Source: Pseudovibrio ascidiaceicola
GTDB lineage: Bacteria; Pseudomonadota; Alphaproteobacteria; Rhizobiales; Stappiaceae
DNA length: 64,000 nt
Assembly (NCBI RefSeq): GCF_900114245.1
Contig: NZ_FOSK01000008.1
Span: forward strand, 1 to 64,000
Reading direction: 5' to 3'
Numbering within the stretch: position 1 is the first letter of the stretch; each line of letters opens with the position of its first letter. Below are positions 50,529 through 61,521 of the stretch, one piece after another. The position numbers and the translations under genes are program-made. The notes under the pieces are model-generated. The model was not told where the DNA came from and made no database searches. It saw only the letters and a program-made list of their open reading frames with translations.

Positions 50529-52766
50529 CTAGCCGTTCACCCTTTGCGCTTCTGAGACATTGGGTTTGGCACGCAGCTGGTTCAGGATCAGATTCAGGTG
50601 CTTCAAATCCCATACCTCAAGATCAATTAGCATCTCGTGAAAATCGGAGGCTTTGCGGATCATTTTGATATTATCAATGTTACCGCGATGGTCGCCGATG
50701 ACCTTGGTGATTGCTGCTAGCGAGCCAGGTTCGTTGACGGCGAAGACGCTGATCTGCGCAGGGAAACGCTCCGGTGCATTGGGGTCGATGTCCCAGCGCA
50801 CGTCAAGCCAACGCTCTGGTTGATCGTCGAATTCTTTCAGGTCCGGTGATTGGATCGGGTAAATGGTGATGCCAACGCCCGGTGTCAAAATGCCGACAAT
50901 ACGGTCACCCGGAACTGCGCCTCCACTTGGGGCAAAGCGTACAGGGAGTGAGCCGGACACGCTGGTGCGGATCGGTAGAGAGCCGTTCTTTGAAGTCTCC
51001 TGAGACCCTTCCGGAATCTTGAACTTGACCGAGCTGCCTTTGTCCAGGTCGAACCAGCCTTCTGAGGCTGAGCCTGCTGCGGGCGGTGCGCTTGGGTTGC
51101 GGTCAGCTGTTTGTGCTGGTGCGTAATCTGGATAAGCAACTTCCAGAATTGCGCTTGCCTGTACATCTCCGCGCCCCACAGCGACGAGCAAGTCGAGCGT
51201 GGTTTCCATGTTGAACTTCTTGATGTGCGCTTCAAGAGCGGCTTCGTCGAAGTCTTTGCCTGCATGGGAGAAGGCGCGTTCGAGGATGTGTTTGCCAAGT
51301 CCGCCATATTGCTGGCGTGCGGAGGCTTTGGTTGCCTTGCGAATTGCAGAGCGTGCCTTGCCTGTGACAGCAATGTTCTCCCAGGCTGGAGGAGGGGTCT
51401 GCGCTTGTGAGCGGACGACGTCAACTTCATCGCCGTTGGTCAGCTCAGTGACCAGAGAGGAGATACGCCCGTTGATTTTACAGCCCACGCAGGTGTTGCC
51501 GATGTCTGTGTGGACGGCATAGGCGAAATCAATGGGGGTTGCTCCGCGTGGCAATGCGATCAGGCGGCCTTTTGGTGTGAAGCAGAAGACCTGATCGTGG
51601 AAGAGCTCAAGCTTGGTGTGTTCAAGGAATTCTTCCGGGGACTCCCCTTGTGCCAACAGGTCAATGGTGCCGCGCAACCAGCCATAGGCGCGGGATTCAG
51701 CTGTCATGGACTGAATGTTGCGGCCACCGGTAACTCCGTCTTTGTAGAGCGCGTGTGCCGCGATGCCGTTTTCAGCGATGCGGTGCATGGCCTGGGTGCG
51801 GATCTGCAGCTCTACACGCTGACGTTTTGGCCCAACCACGGTCGTGTGTATGGAGCGATAGTCGTTCTGTTTTGGAGTAGATATATAATCTTTGAACCGG
51901 CCCGGTACGCATGGCCATGCTGTGTGGATGACACCAAGGACGCGGTAGCAATCTTCCGGGGTTGGCACGATTGCACGGAAACCGTAGATATCTGAGAGCT
52001 GTTCGAAGCCGAGAGATTTTTCTTCCATCTTGCGGAAGATGGAGTAGGCGCGTTTTTCGCGGCCGCTGATCTTGGCTGTGATGCCTTGTTCGGCAAGGCG
52101 TTGCGTCAGGTCCTCTTCAATGTCCGTGATCAGGCTCTCGTTCTTGCCATGCAGGGTCGCGAGACGCTCACGAATTGTATCGCGGGCATCCGGGTAGAGT
52201 GTCTCGAAAGAGATGTCTTCCAGCTCATCGCGAATGTCCTGCATACCCATGCGGCCTGCGAGAGGTGCATAGATTTCCATGGTCTCTTCAGCGATACGGA
52301 GCCGTTTGTCCTCGCGCATGTGGTGAAGTGTGCGCATGTTGTGCAGGCGATCGGCCAGCTTCACGAGGAGGACGCGCACATCGTCCGCAATCGCCAGCAG
52401 GAGCTTGCGGAAGTTCTCGGCCTGTTTCGCTTTTCTGGAAACCAGATCCAGACGCTGGATCTTTGTAAGTCCCTCTACGAGCTTGCCGATCTCTTCGCCA
52501 AACATGCGATCAATTTCCGCACGTGTGGCATCGGTGTCCTCAATGGTGTCGTGAAGCAGGGCGACAGCAATGGTTGCGTCGTCAAGCTTCAGATCCGTGA
52601 GGATTGCAGCAACTTCAAGAGGGTGGGAAATATAAGGATCCCCAGAGGCGCGGGTCTGGGTACCATGCTTTTGCATGGCGTAAACATATGCCTTGTTGAG
52701 CAGTGCTTCATCCGCATTGGGATTGTAGCTGGTTACTTTCTCAACAAGTTCGTATTGACGCATCAT
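50529..52766 (-). CDS. rsh: Bifunctional (p)ppGpp synthetase/hydrolase (RSH)
   Basis: 745-residue Rel/SpoT homologue controlling the stringent response. The N-terminal HD hydrolase is intact (HGTQTRASGDPYISHPLEVA, HDTIEDT, ADRLHNMRT). The synthetase domain has KISGREKRAYSIFRKM and DIYGFRAIV, followed by FTPKGRLIALPRGATPIDFA (TGS). A C-terminal ACT domain follows (SVFAVNEPGSLAAITKVIGD). Alphaproteobacteria usually carry a single bifunctional RSH, next to rpoZ as here. M1 and M2 are adjacent ATGs (52766/52763). Confidence 0.95.
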   Translation of the reverse strand: MMRQYELVEKVTSYNPNADEALLNKAYVYAMQKHGTQTRASGDPYISHPLEVAAILTDLKLDDATIAVALLHDTIEDTDATRAEIDRMFGEEIGKLVEGLTKIQRLDLVSRKAKQAENFRKLLLAIADDVRVLLVKLADRLHNMRTLHHMREDKRLRIAEETMEIYAPLAGRMGMQDIRDELEDISFETLYPDARDTIRERLATLHGKNESLITDIEEDLTQRLAEQGITAKISGREKRAYSIFRKMEEKSLGFEQLSDIYGFRAIVPTPEDCYRVLGVIHTAWPCVPGRFKDYISTPKQNDYRSIHTTVVGPKRQRVELQIRTQAMHRIAENGIAAHALYKDGVTGGRNIQSMTAESRAYGWLRGTIDLLAQGESPEEFLEHTKLELFHDQVFCFTPKGRLIALPRGATPIDFAYAVHTDIGNTCVGCKINGRISSLVTELTNGDEVDVVRSQAQTPPPAWENIAVTGKARSAIRKATKASARQQYGGLGKHILERAFSHAGKDFDEAALEAHIKKFNMETTLDLLVAVGRGDVQASAILEVAYPDYAPAQTADRNPSAPPAAGSASEGWFDLDKGSSVKFKIPEGSQETSKNGSLPIRTSVSGSLPVRFAPSGGAVPGDRIVGILTPGVGITIYPIQSPDLKEFDDQPERWLDVRWDIDPNAPERFPAQISVFAVNEPGSLAAITKVIGDHRGNIDNIKMIRKASDFHEMLIDLEVWDLKHLNLILNQLRAKPNVSEAQRVNG

Positions 52767-52861
52767 TTTCGGGCGGCCGCTTCACTTTAAAAATAAGCTA
52801 GGGCCGGACCTGAAAATGCGAGGCGCCGGCCCGGCCGACGCCGACATCTTGCAGAGGGCGA

Positions 52862-53257
52862 TTAGTAGTCGTCGGAACGTTCCGGCGGTACCAAGCCTTC
52901 AAGCCCCTTGAGCAGATCTTCTTCAGTAATGCTGTCAAATTCAACTTCTGAATCATCAACGGCATTGATCTGAAGCTGCTGTGGGTCACTTGGAACCATT
53001 GGAGCTGTTTCAGCTTCTGGTTCATCAACTTCAACGAACTTCTGTAGTGAGTGGATGAGATCTTCTTTAAGATCTTCAGGGCTCACAGTTTCTTCAGCAA
53101 TTTCGCGAAGTGCGCAGACCGGATTTTTATCATTGTCGCGGTCGATTGTAAGTGGAGAGCCACTTGAAATCATCCGGGCGCGATGGCTGGCAAGTAGAAC
53201 CAGCTCGAACCGGTTTTCAACCTTGTCGACGCAATCTTCGACGGTCACACGTGCCAT
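52862..53257 (-). CDS. rpoZ: RNA polymerase omega subunit
   Basis: 131 residues. The start [21 protein letters not shown] and [12 protein letters not shown] are the conserved omega core, followed by the alphaproteobacterial acidic C-terminal extension ([28 protein letters not shown]). The frame is open to 53317, but only the ATG at 53257 follows TATGGAGTGATCG. First gene of the minus-strand block. Confidence 0.95.
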   Translation of the reverse strand: MARVTVEDCVDKVENRFELVLLASHRARMISSGSPLTIDRDNDKNPVCALREIAEETVSPEDLKEDLIHSLQKFVEVDEPEAETAPMVPSDPQQLQINAVDDSEVEFDSITEEDLLKGLEGLVPPERSDDY

Positions 53258-54080
53258 TCGATCACTCCATAATATCTGGGAATTCAGAGGCCACTCATAG
53301 AATGCTTCTTGTTGCAAGGCAAGGGCCGTTTCTGCATTTTTTGTGCAACTCCTTTACATCTTATTATGAGAGGAGCTTTTTTCCATCTTTCTGCTGCTTA
53401 AGATTAGGCCATAGAAAAATTGGGGCTTTAGGTCTATCGCGCATGATTTTAGTTTAAATACTATTGTGAAGAGATGTTTTAGTGTGCAGTGCTGTGCCGG
53501 ATTAGTTTTTTATTACTACTTCTTCTGGGGGAATGAATTTTCAAATCTGCAACTCCTGAATGCTATTCAAGATCTGAATTGTACACTGGAATTGGAATAG
53601 ATGAAAAAAAATAACATAAGAGATTAACCCATTTTCGGGCCTGGATATTCTTGGGATACCCAAGATCCGAAAAAACAAGGAAACCTTGTTTCTATTGGAA
53701 CCTTTAGTATCTATATCCGGTGGTTTGTTTCTAAGCTCACTTGGATCTATAATATAAACTGGGAATATTTGGTGGGTTCCTGTTAATTTATGCAAGATGA
53801 CATCTGTAAATTTCATTCATCTTGTTTTAGTTTCTGGCCGGTGAATCGAACCGCATTGGTCCAATATTAACTAGGCCAATGCAATATATATGCTGAGGGG
53901 CAAGGTTTTATGTTTGTCCGTAACGAATGCGTATTCGATTTAACGTAGAGTGCAACCGGGTCAATTAGAATGGCATACATTCTAGGCATGTCACGACAGC
54001 AAACAGGCATGCCCAGAAAGTGATTGCTTATAACAAGTTACTGACTTACGCGTCTGTGCAGCGGAAAGGCTAAAAATAAT
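53258..54080. other. 820-base divergent intergenic region
   Basis: No supportable ORF; the longest open frame (53541-53816, minus) has no ribosome site or domain and overlaps the hairpins. It contains two adjacent hairpins at 53643-53690 (listed separately) and, nearer the NYN gene, AT-rich sequence that may carry its promoter. Confidence 0.5.
53643..53690. ncRNA. Tandem hairpins, possible small RNA or regulatory leader
   Basis: Hairpin 1: GGAT...CTTGGG-ATA-CCCAAG-ATCC (53643-53668, 3-base bulge). Hairpin 2: AACAAGG-AAA-CCTTGTT (53674-53690). They stand alone in an 820-base gap about 330-390 bases upstream of rpoZ and of the NYN gene. No covariance data; a candidate only. Confidence 0.35.
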
Positions 54081-54665
54081 ATGTTTGATCCCCGCGAAAA
54101 GATTGCTTTATTCATTGATGGAGCGAACCTTTATTCGACGGCGAAAGCTATTGGCTTCGATATCGATTACAAGCGTCTCTTGAAAGAATTCCAATCAAAG
54201 GGCTACCTGCTACGCGCTTACTATTACACAGCGTTGGTGGAAGAGCAGGAGTATTCCTCCATTCGACCTCTGATCGATTGGCTGGACTACAATGGCTACA
54301 AAGTTGTTACCAAACCTGTAAAGGAATTCGTGGATTCTGCAGGACGTCGCAAAATTAAGGGCAATATGGACATCGAGCTGGCTGTAGACGCCATGCAGCT
54401 GATTGACCATGTTGACCATATTGTACTGTTCTCTGGTGATGGTGACTTCCGTTCTCTGGTTGAGGCGCTGCAGCGTCGTGGCCGTAAAGTTTCTGTTGTT
54501 TCTACACTTCAGACGCAGCCTCCAATGATTGCTGATGACCTGCGCCGTCAGGCTGATCACTTCATTGAATTGTCTACGCTGATGCAGCGTGTTGGACGTG
54601 ACCCAAGTGAGCGTCCACCTCGTGTTGAAGAAGAGGATGATGAGATCGGAGATGACGACTACTAA
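54081..54665 (+). CDS. NYN-domain (LabA-like/DUF88) protein
   Basis: 194 residues. A PIN-like NYN nuclease fold: first acidic motif IALFIDGANLYSTAKAIG (about 8-25), second DIELAVDAMQLIDHVDHIVL, third LFSGDGDFRSLVEALQRRGR with a conserved Asp pair. The C-terminal tail is very acidic (RVEEEDDEIGDDDY). Proteins of this family are thought to act on RNA; no specific target is known here. The last codons overlap the start of the uracil-DNA glycosylase gene, so the two are coupled. Confidence 0.88.
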   Translation: MFDPREKIALFIDGANLYSTAKAIGFDIDYKRLLKEFQSKGYLLRAYYYTALVEEQEYSSIRPLIDWLDYNGYKVVTKPVKEFVDSAGRRKIKGNMDIELAVDAMQLIDHVDHIVLFSGDGDFRSLVEALQRRGRKVSVVSTLQTQPPMIADDLRRQADHFIELSTLMQRVGRDPSERPPRVEEEDDEIGDDDY

Positions 54666-55323
54666 GGTTCGTCACGGTATCGAAAGTTTGCAGAAGCCGG
54701 GGAGAGAGTGTGCACTCTGTTCCCGGCTTGTTGCGTATAGGGAGGAGCTGCGTGCGCTTCACCCTGACTGGCACAACGCGCCGGTGCTGGATTTTGGTCC
54801 AGTTGATGCCTCTCTTATTGTTGTTGGGTTGGCGCCTGGGCATAAAGGGGGGAACCGTACAGGTATTCCATTCTTTGGTGATTTTTCAGGTGAGATGCTG
54901 AATGGTGCGCTAACGGCGAGTGGTTTTGCTGTCTACAAGAATGAGGTGGAGCCTGAACTCGGGATCGAACCGATTGATGTGCGCATTACCAATGTGGTGA
55001 AATGTATGCCGCCGAAGAATGCGCCTAAGCCTGCTGAGATCCGGATGTGTCGCGAATTCTTTCTGGATTCTCTGTTGGTTAGTGATGCGACGAGGGCTGT
55101 TGTCGCTGTTGGGCGAACTGCGCATGAAGAGCTGCTCAAAGCCTTTGAGCTGAGGCTTCGTGACTATCCTTTTGCGCATGCTAGCGAAATTCAACTTACG
55201 CCTTCTCTCAGAATGTTTTCCAGCTTCCATTGTTCGCAGTACAACGTAAACACGCGGCGTATAACTGCTGAAGAGTTTACGTCGGTATTTCTGCGCGTTC
55301 GGGACTATCTGAAATCTCTTTAG
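54652..55323 (+). CDS. Type-5 (UdgB-like) uracil-DNA glycosylase
   Basis: About 223 residues. An iron-sulfur UDG: Cys ligands in ECALCSRL and KCMPPKNAPKPAEIRMCREF; motif A region VVGLAPGHKGGNRTGIPFFG; C-terminal substrate motif SSFHCSQYNVNTRR. Removes uracil (and in family 5 also hypoxanthine) from DNA, starting base-excision repair. The ATG at 54652 overlaps the NYN gene by 14 bases; upstream in-frame ATGs at 54637 and 54640, after AAGAGG, are alternative starts. Confidence 0.88.
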   Translation: MTTTKVRHGIESLQKPGRECALCSRLVAYREELRALHPDWHNAPVLDFGPVDASLIVVGLAPGHKGGNRTGIPFFGDFSGEMLNGALTASGFAVYKNEVEPELGIEPIDVRITNVVKCMPPKNAPKPAEIRMCREFFLDSLLVSDATRAVVAVGRTAHEELLKAFELRLRDYPFAHASEIQLTPSLRMFSSFHCSQYNVNTRRITAEEFTSVFLRVRDYLKSL

Positions 55324-55339
55324 ATTTGAGAGGGGGATA

Positions 55340-56086
55340 TCATTTCTGCTTTTCCCAGCCTTGTGCACCAAGGTGCTCTTGTGGCTTGAAGCGTTCTTTG
55401 TAAGCCATCTTTGGGGATCCCTGAACCCAATATCCCAAATATACGTAGGGCAGGCCAAGGTGCTGTGCGCGGGCAATGTGTTCTAGGATCATGTAGGTCC
55501 CGAGGCTTCGCGTGGTCTCGTTGTGGTCGAAGAACGAGTAGACCATGGACAGGCCATCGCAAAGGCGGTCGGTTAGTGCAACGCCAATCAGCGGTCCTTC
55601 GCCTTCTCCGGATATGAAGGAGTTCGGGCCTCTGCGTCGATATTCAATGAGGGCTGTCTCTACGTGTGTATCTTCCACCATCATGGAATAGTCGGTGGGG
55701 GACATCTCTGTCATGCCGCCGTTGGTGTGGCGGGCATTTAAGTATTCATGGAACAGATCGTATTGCTCTGTTGACGGGCCGGGTGGCAGTTCTGTTCCAA
55801 TCAGATCCTGATTGTCTTTCCAGACACGCTTCAAAGACTTGGTCCATTGAAACTCTTGTGCGCAGACACGGATTGAAACGCAGGCGCGGCAGTCTTCGCA
55901 GGCTGGGCGATAGGCGATGTTTTGCGAGCGGCGGAAGCCGCCTTGTGTGAGGACGTCATTGAGCGCAGGGGCATTGGGCCCGACAAGATGCGTGAAGACT
56001 TTGCGTTCTTTACGATCTGGCAGGTAGGGGCAATCCGTAGGGGCAGTCAGATAAAACTGCGGGTTATCATAGGCTTGCCGTGTCAC
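55340..56086 (-). CDS. bpt: Aspartate/glutamate leucyltransferase (Bpt)
   Basis: 248-residue aminoacyl-tRNA-protein transferase of the N-end rule pathway, transferring Leu to N-terminal Asp/Glu so that ClpS/ClpAP can degrade the protein. Conserved Cys cluster [14 protein letters not shown]-terminal [15 protein letters not shown], and C-terminal [20 protein letters not shown] are Bpt signatures. Convergent with the UDG gene, 16 bases apart. Confidence 0.93.
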   Translation of the reverse strand: MTRQAYDNPQFYLTAPTDCPYLPDRKERKVFTHLVGPNAPALNDVLTQGGFRRSQNIAYRPACEDCRACVSIRVCAQEFQWTKSLKRVWKDNQDLIGTELPPGPSTEQYDLFHEYLNARHTNGGMTEMSPTDYSMMVEDTHVETALIEYRRRGPNSFISGEGEGPLIGVALTDRLCDGLSMVYSFFDHNETTRSLGTYMILEHIARAQHLGLPYVYLGYWVQGSPKMAYKERFKPQEHLGAQGWEKQK

Positions 56087-56124
56087 CTAGGGCGTCCCTT
56101 TCTCTTATTTATCCTCTTTTCGCC

Positions 56125-57957
56125 TTACAGATTATAATAGTAAGGAGCGACAATTGAGAAGGTCAACCATATGATTATGGCGAGAGGTGTGCCGGCGAAG
56201 AGAAAATCTGAGAAACGATAGTGTCCCGGACCCATTACGATGAGGTTTGTCTGATAGCCGATTGGTGTTGCAAATGAACAGTTTGCTGCAAAAATCAGGC
56301 AGACGATAAAGGGTTCTACGGGCACGCCTGTCCTGTGTGCCATCTCGATTGCAATGGGTGTAAAGAGCACCGCTGTTGCGTTGTTGCTGAGTAAGTTGGT
56401 TAAAACAGCTACAACGGCAAAGAGAAGTGAGAGGACGAAGGCCGGAGATCTGCCATCGGCAATGTTGAGCAATGTCTGTGCAATGGCATTGTCGCCACCA
56501 GTTGCTTCCAAAGCGAGCGAGGCGGCTATGGAGGCGCCGATCAGCATGAATATTCGGCTGTCGATTGTACGCAATGTCTGGCGGATGTTGAGGCAGCCGC
56601 ACATGATCATGGCAAGGGTTGCTGCGATTGATGCCACCATAATTGGCACAACACCGGACACCGCAACTGTGATCATGGCGACGAAGATTGCCAGTGCACG
56701 GCGGGCATATTGTCGTTGTGGCAATTCGGTTGCGGACCAGTCCATGAGCAGAACATCGCGATTTCCGCGCAGACGGTTGATTTCTTCGCGGTTGCCAGCA
56801 ATCAGCAAAACATCTCCGGATTCCATACGGATATCGGTCATCGGCATACGTGGCATGCGACTGCGGCGCTGCAATCCGGTGACAACACAGCCCGTGTCGG
56901 CGTGGAAACTTGTCATGGAGAGCGTGCGGCCAATCAGGCGAGAACCGGGGGCAATGACTGCTTCTGCAAGAGTGAGTGTGCCAGACGGAGAAGCGTGTTC
57001 TGCTTCACTGGTTGGGCTCTCGTTTGCATCTGCCGGCAGGAGGGGGTGGCGTTGGCTGATGGCGCGGGTGAGGGTGTCGCGGGTGGCGGCAACGATTACT
57101 GTATCACCCGGCTGCAGCTGAACGTCTTCAAAGGGAGGCAGGAGCGGGCGTTCACCGCGCTGGATCAGGCGAACCGTCATTTCCTTAAGCGCTGGGAACA
57201 TGCCAGCGACAGCCTTTTCGCCCACCAAAGGATGGCCGTAAACGATTGGAATTTGCGCGATAAACTGGCGTCCATCCTTGCCGGTGAACTCCTCTGCCAT
57301 GGTTTGGCGAGGTTTGAGCAGGCGCGGCAAAATCACCAGAACATAAACGGCACCGACGGCAGCCAGAATGGAGCCGAATGCGGTGAAGGTGAAGAAGTTG
57401 ATGCGGACTTCGCCGGTTGCGTTGGCAACGTTGGCCACGAGCAGGTTGGTGGAGGAGCCGATCATCGTTGTCATGCCGCCCAGGATCGTAATGAACGAGA
57501 GAGGCATAAGGAAACGGGAGGAAGAGGTGTTATGTGCAGCGGCGACTGTGGTCAGAATTGGCAGCGTGATGACAACAACGGGTGTGTTGTTCAAAAATGC
57601 GCTGACAATGCCGACAGTAATCAGTAAAGGGCCAGTTGCCAGCCAGCGGCGCTGTTTTGATATGCGCAAAATTGCCTGAGCTGGCTTGTCGAGCGCGTCT
57701 GTCTGGAAGAGACCTTGGCCGACAATCAGCAAACAGATCACCGTGATCAGGGCCTGATTGGAAAAGCCGGAGAGAAAATCCTCCGGCCTGATTGGCGTTC
57801 CATTTAATGTTTGCGGGAAAGCCATGAACAGCAGCATGAGGGCTACAATGGAGCCCAGTGCTACGATCTCGATCGCAACGCGTTCCAGCGCATACAGGAC
57901 GATCGTGAATCCGATGATCACAAAGGTCAGGATCATCGGTATGTTCAGGTTCTCCAT
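56125..57957 (-). CDS. SLC13-family (DASS/CitT-like) transporter with TrkA-C domains
   Basis: 610-residue inner-membrane carrier. About 11-12 hydrophobic segments in two halves; the first contains SAFLNNTPVVVITLPIL, the second NLLSNNATAVLFTPIAIEMA and NCSFATPIGYQTNLIVMGPG, both typical of sodium/sulfate or dicarboxylate symporters. Two cytoplasmic TrkA_C (RCK_C) domains at about 225-400 (QLQPGDTVIVAA, RMESGDVLLIAG) lie between the halves, as in SLC13 proteins proposed to carry sulfate or other anions. The substrate cannot be told. Monocistronic. Confidence 0.9.
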   Translation of the reverse strand: MENLNIPMILTFVIIGFTIVLYALERVAIEIVALGSIVALMLLFMAFPQTLNGTPIRPEDFLSGFSNQALITVICLLIVGQGLFQTDALDKPAQAILRISKQRRWLATGPLLITVGIVSAFLNNTPVVVITLPILTTVAAAHNTSSSRFLMPLSFITILGGMTTMIGSSTNLLVANVANATGEVRINFFTFTAFGSILAAVGAVYVLVILPRLLKPRQTMAEEFTGKDGRQFIAQIPIVYGHPLVGEKAVAGMFPALKEMTVRLIQRGERPLLPPFEDVQLQPGDTVIVAATRDTLTRAISQRHPLLPADANESPTSEAEHASPSGTLTLAEAVIAPGSRLIGRTLSMTSFHADTGCVVTGLQRRSRMPRMPMTDIRMESGDVLLIAGNREEINRLRGNRDVLLMDWSATELPQRQYARRALAIFVAMITVAVSGVVPIMVASIAATLAMIMCGCLNIRQTLRTIDSRIFMLIGASIAASLALEATGGDNAIAQTLLNIADGRSPAFVLSLLFAVVAVLTNLLSNNATAVLFTPIAIEMAHRTGVPVEPFIVCLIFAANCSFATPIGYQTNLIVMGPGHYRFSDFLFAGTPLAIIIWLTFSIVAPYYYNL

Positions 57958-58040
57958 GCGCGTCCCCGCTCGTGCTACACTTTCACACGTTATTAGAGGG
58001 TCCTGGCAGGTTCGTCACTGCACGTTGCATCATTGGTTTG

Positions 58041-58550
58041 TTATCGATGCAGACTATCCACCGGGGAATTCATAATAACGGCACCAAGCACGATATCATG
58101 GAGCAGGCGCTTTTGGTCACTAAACAATGAGACTATGAGGACAAAAGGGCTGAGTATTGTTACTGAGAAATAAAAGAGCAGGACGTGGATTGCTGCATAG
58201 AGCGGATACGGACGGCCACCATTGCTGAGGCGCATTTCCAAGCCAAACGCACGCATGCCCGGTGTTGCCGAGTTAAACCCGCCCAGTGAAAACGCAGTGT
58301 AGGCAAGGGCAACAAGTGGCCAGATTGCAGGAAATAACAGCCATGCAAGACCGAGTGTCAGGATGCCGAGAAAGCCGACGACGAAGTAAGCGATGGCAGA
58401 GAGAACGGTGATCGCGATAATATCGATGACGCACGCAAAGATCCGCTTTTTCCGCACGCCGTCAAACAGCTGCGGATTAAGATAGGGATCATAATAGATG
58501 TTCGGGTGCGCGCTCACTTGTTGGCTCATTTCTGCCTCTGTCAGGTTCAA
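58041..58550 (-). CDS. RDD-family membrane protein
   Basis: 169 residues with three hydrophobic segments (VIDIIAITVLSAIAYFVVGF, LTLGLAWLLFPAIWPLVALAY, HVLLFYFSVTILSPFVLIVSL) and RDD-type Arg/Asp positions (KRIFACVIDIIA, GMRAFGLEMR, QKRLLHDIVLG). Function unclear in the family; suggested as transporters or accessory membrane proteins. Confidence 0.85.
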   Translation of the reverse strand: MNLTEAEMSQQVSAHPNIYYDPYLNPQLFDGVRKKRIFACVIDIIAITVLSAIAYFVVGFLGILTLGLAWLLFPAIWPLVALAYTAFSLGGFNSATPGMRAFGLEMRLSNGGRPYPLYAAIHVLLFYFSVTILSPFVLIVSLFSDQKRLLHDIVLGAVIMNSPVDSLHR

Positions 58551-58749
58551 CTGTGCCGGGGCATTCCCCAGCGTCTCTCAGTAGAATTGGGTGTGCTATT
58601 TTCAAGTTTCAAGCGGGGGTAGCAAACTATTTTTGTAGAATCCGGCAAAGAGAGGATAATTTTGCGCGGCTTGTCATGCGAGCGTCTGCGCGAACGCGAT
58701 GTTCGGCGCAGATGCTGATTTCAATTGCAGTTAGCGAGTGGGGATATCC

Positions 58750-59991
58750 CTAGAATCGCATCTCGCCGGAAGATAGGTGGGAGACGTGGATATCTCCGGC
58801 TTCCAGTGCGGCGATAATTTCCTTCGCATGCTGGTTGTCGCGGGTCTCAATGGCCACGTCCAGCGTTGCGCCTTTTACGGAAACGTCGAGGAAGAGGCGA
58901 TGATGTGACACTTCCAGAATGTTGCCGCCCAACTGACCGATCGTTGTCGAGATTTCGCCAAGGATGCCTGGGCGATCCGGGATGTTACAGCGGATATGTA
59001 TAATGTTGCCAAGACGCACCAGCTGGCGCAGGGCGATGGATGCCAGCAGACGTGGATTGATGTTGCCTCCGCAGAGGACAAGTCCAACTTTTTTGCCTTT
59101 AAATCGCTCTGGGTGGGCGCACATGGCGGCAAGGCCAGCAGCACCAGCACCTTCAGCCACAGTTTTCAGGCGGGTGAGGAATATATTGATGGCTTCCTCG
59201 ATCTGGCTTTCGCTGACAAGTAGAATGTCATCGACATATTGCTTAGCCAGTTGTTGGGTATACGTGCCGGGTACTTTAACCGCGATGCCTTCTGCCAGAG
59301 AATTGCCGCCACATTCCATTGGCTGGTTGCGCAGAGCGGCATACATGGACGGGTAGAGCTCACTCTCCACGCCGATGATCTCGATATCCGGCTTGATCGC
59401 TTTGGCTGCAACTGCGATGCCAGAGATCATGCCGCCGCCGCCAACTGGTACGATCAGTGTGTTCAGATCTGGCTGGTCCTTCAGCATCTCAAGAGCGATT
59501 GTGCCTTGTCCTGCGATGACTTCCAGATCATCAAACGGGTGCACCCAGATATAGCCGTGTTCTTCAGAAAGGCGGTCGGCTTCTTTCTTGGCGTCGTCGA
59601 CAGTTTCACCGGCGAGGACGACTTTTGCGCCATAGGCTTTGGTTGCTTCAACTTTCACATAAGGCGTGCCGTTGGGCATGACGATGAGTGCAGGGATGCC
59701 AAGACGCTGTGCATGAAGAGCCACAGCTTGCGCGTGGTTGCCGGCGGACATGGCAATCACGCCGCGGCTCTTTTCTTCTTCTGTCAGGTGCAGCAGCTTG
59801 TTCAGGGCGCCGCGCTCTTTGAAAGCGTTGGTGGCCTGCATGTTTTCATATTTGACGAAAACAGTGGCGCCAGTGATGGCATCCAGTTGAGCTGCGGGCA
59901 GGAGCGGTGTTGATATCACCGCGCCCTTGATGTTGTTTGCAGCCTCTTCAATCTTTGAAAGGGTGAGAAGAGGTGAGGCCACCTTTGGCAT
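58750..59991 (-). CDS. ilvA: Threonine ammonia-lyase
   Basis: 413 residues. PLP lysine in TNAFKERGALNKL, substrate loop MSAGNHAQAV, phosphate loop VGGGGMISG, then a single C-terminal ACT domain (CNIPDRPGILGEISTTIGQL). Converts threonine to 2-oxobutyrate for isoleucine synthesis. One ACT domain (not two as in E. coli IlvA) is the short biosynthetic/catabolic form common in alphaproteobacteria; TdcB-like use cannot be excluded. Distant from the eutB product in lacking neither ACT nor the KERG motif. Confidence 0.9.
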   Translation of the reverse strand: MPKVASPLLTLSKIEEAANNIKGAVISTPLLPAAQLDAITGATVFVKYENMQATNAFKERGALNKLLHLTEEEKSRGVIAMSAGNHAQAVALHAQRLGIPALIVMPNGTPYVKVEATKAYGAKVVLAGETVDDAKKEADRLSEEHGYIWVHPFDDLEVIAGQGTIALEMLKDQPDLNTLIVPVGGGGMISGIAVAAKAIKPDIEIIGVESELYPSMYAALRNQPMECGGNSLAEGIAVKVPGTYTQQLAKQYVDDILLVSESQIEEAINIFLTRLKTVAEGAGAAGLAAMCAHPERFKGKKVGLVLCGGNINPRLLASIALRQLVRLGNIIHIRCNIPDRPGILGEISTTIGQLGGNILEVSHHRLFLDVSVKGATLDVAIETRDNQHAKEIIAALEAGDIHVSHLSSGEMRF

Positions 59992-60025
59992 GTTTTGTTC
60001 TCGCAGGTGTCTTGTTTTACGGGCT

Positions 60026-61521
<1,496 letters not shown>

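Noticed and set aside
53541-53816. 91-residue minus-strand ORF between rpoZ and the NYN gene
   Set aside because: No ribosome site, atypical composition and it covers the tandem hairpins.
56354-57627. Long plus-strand ORFs opposite the SLC13 transporter gene
   Set aside because: Shadow frames: the minus strand encodes a clear membrane transporter with two TrkA-C domains.
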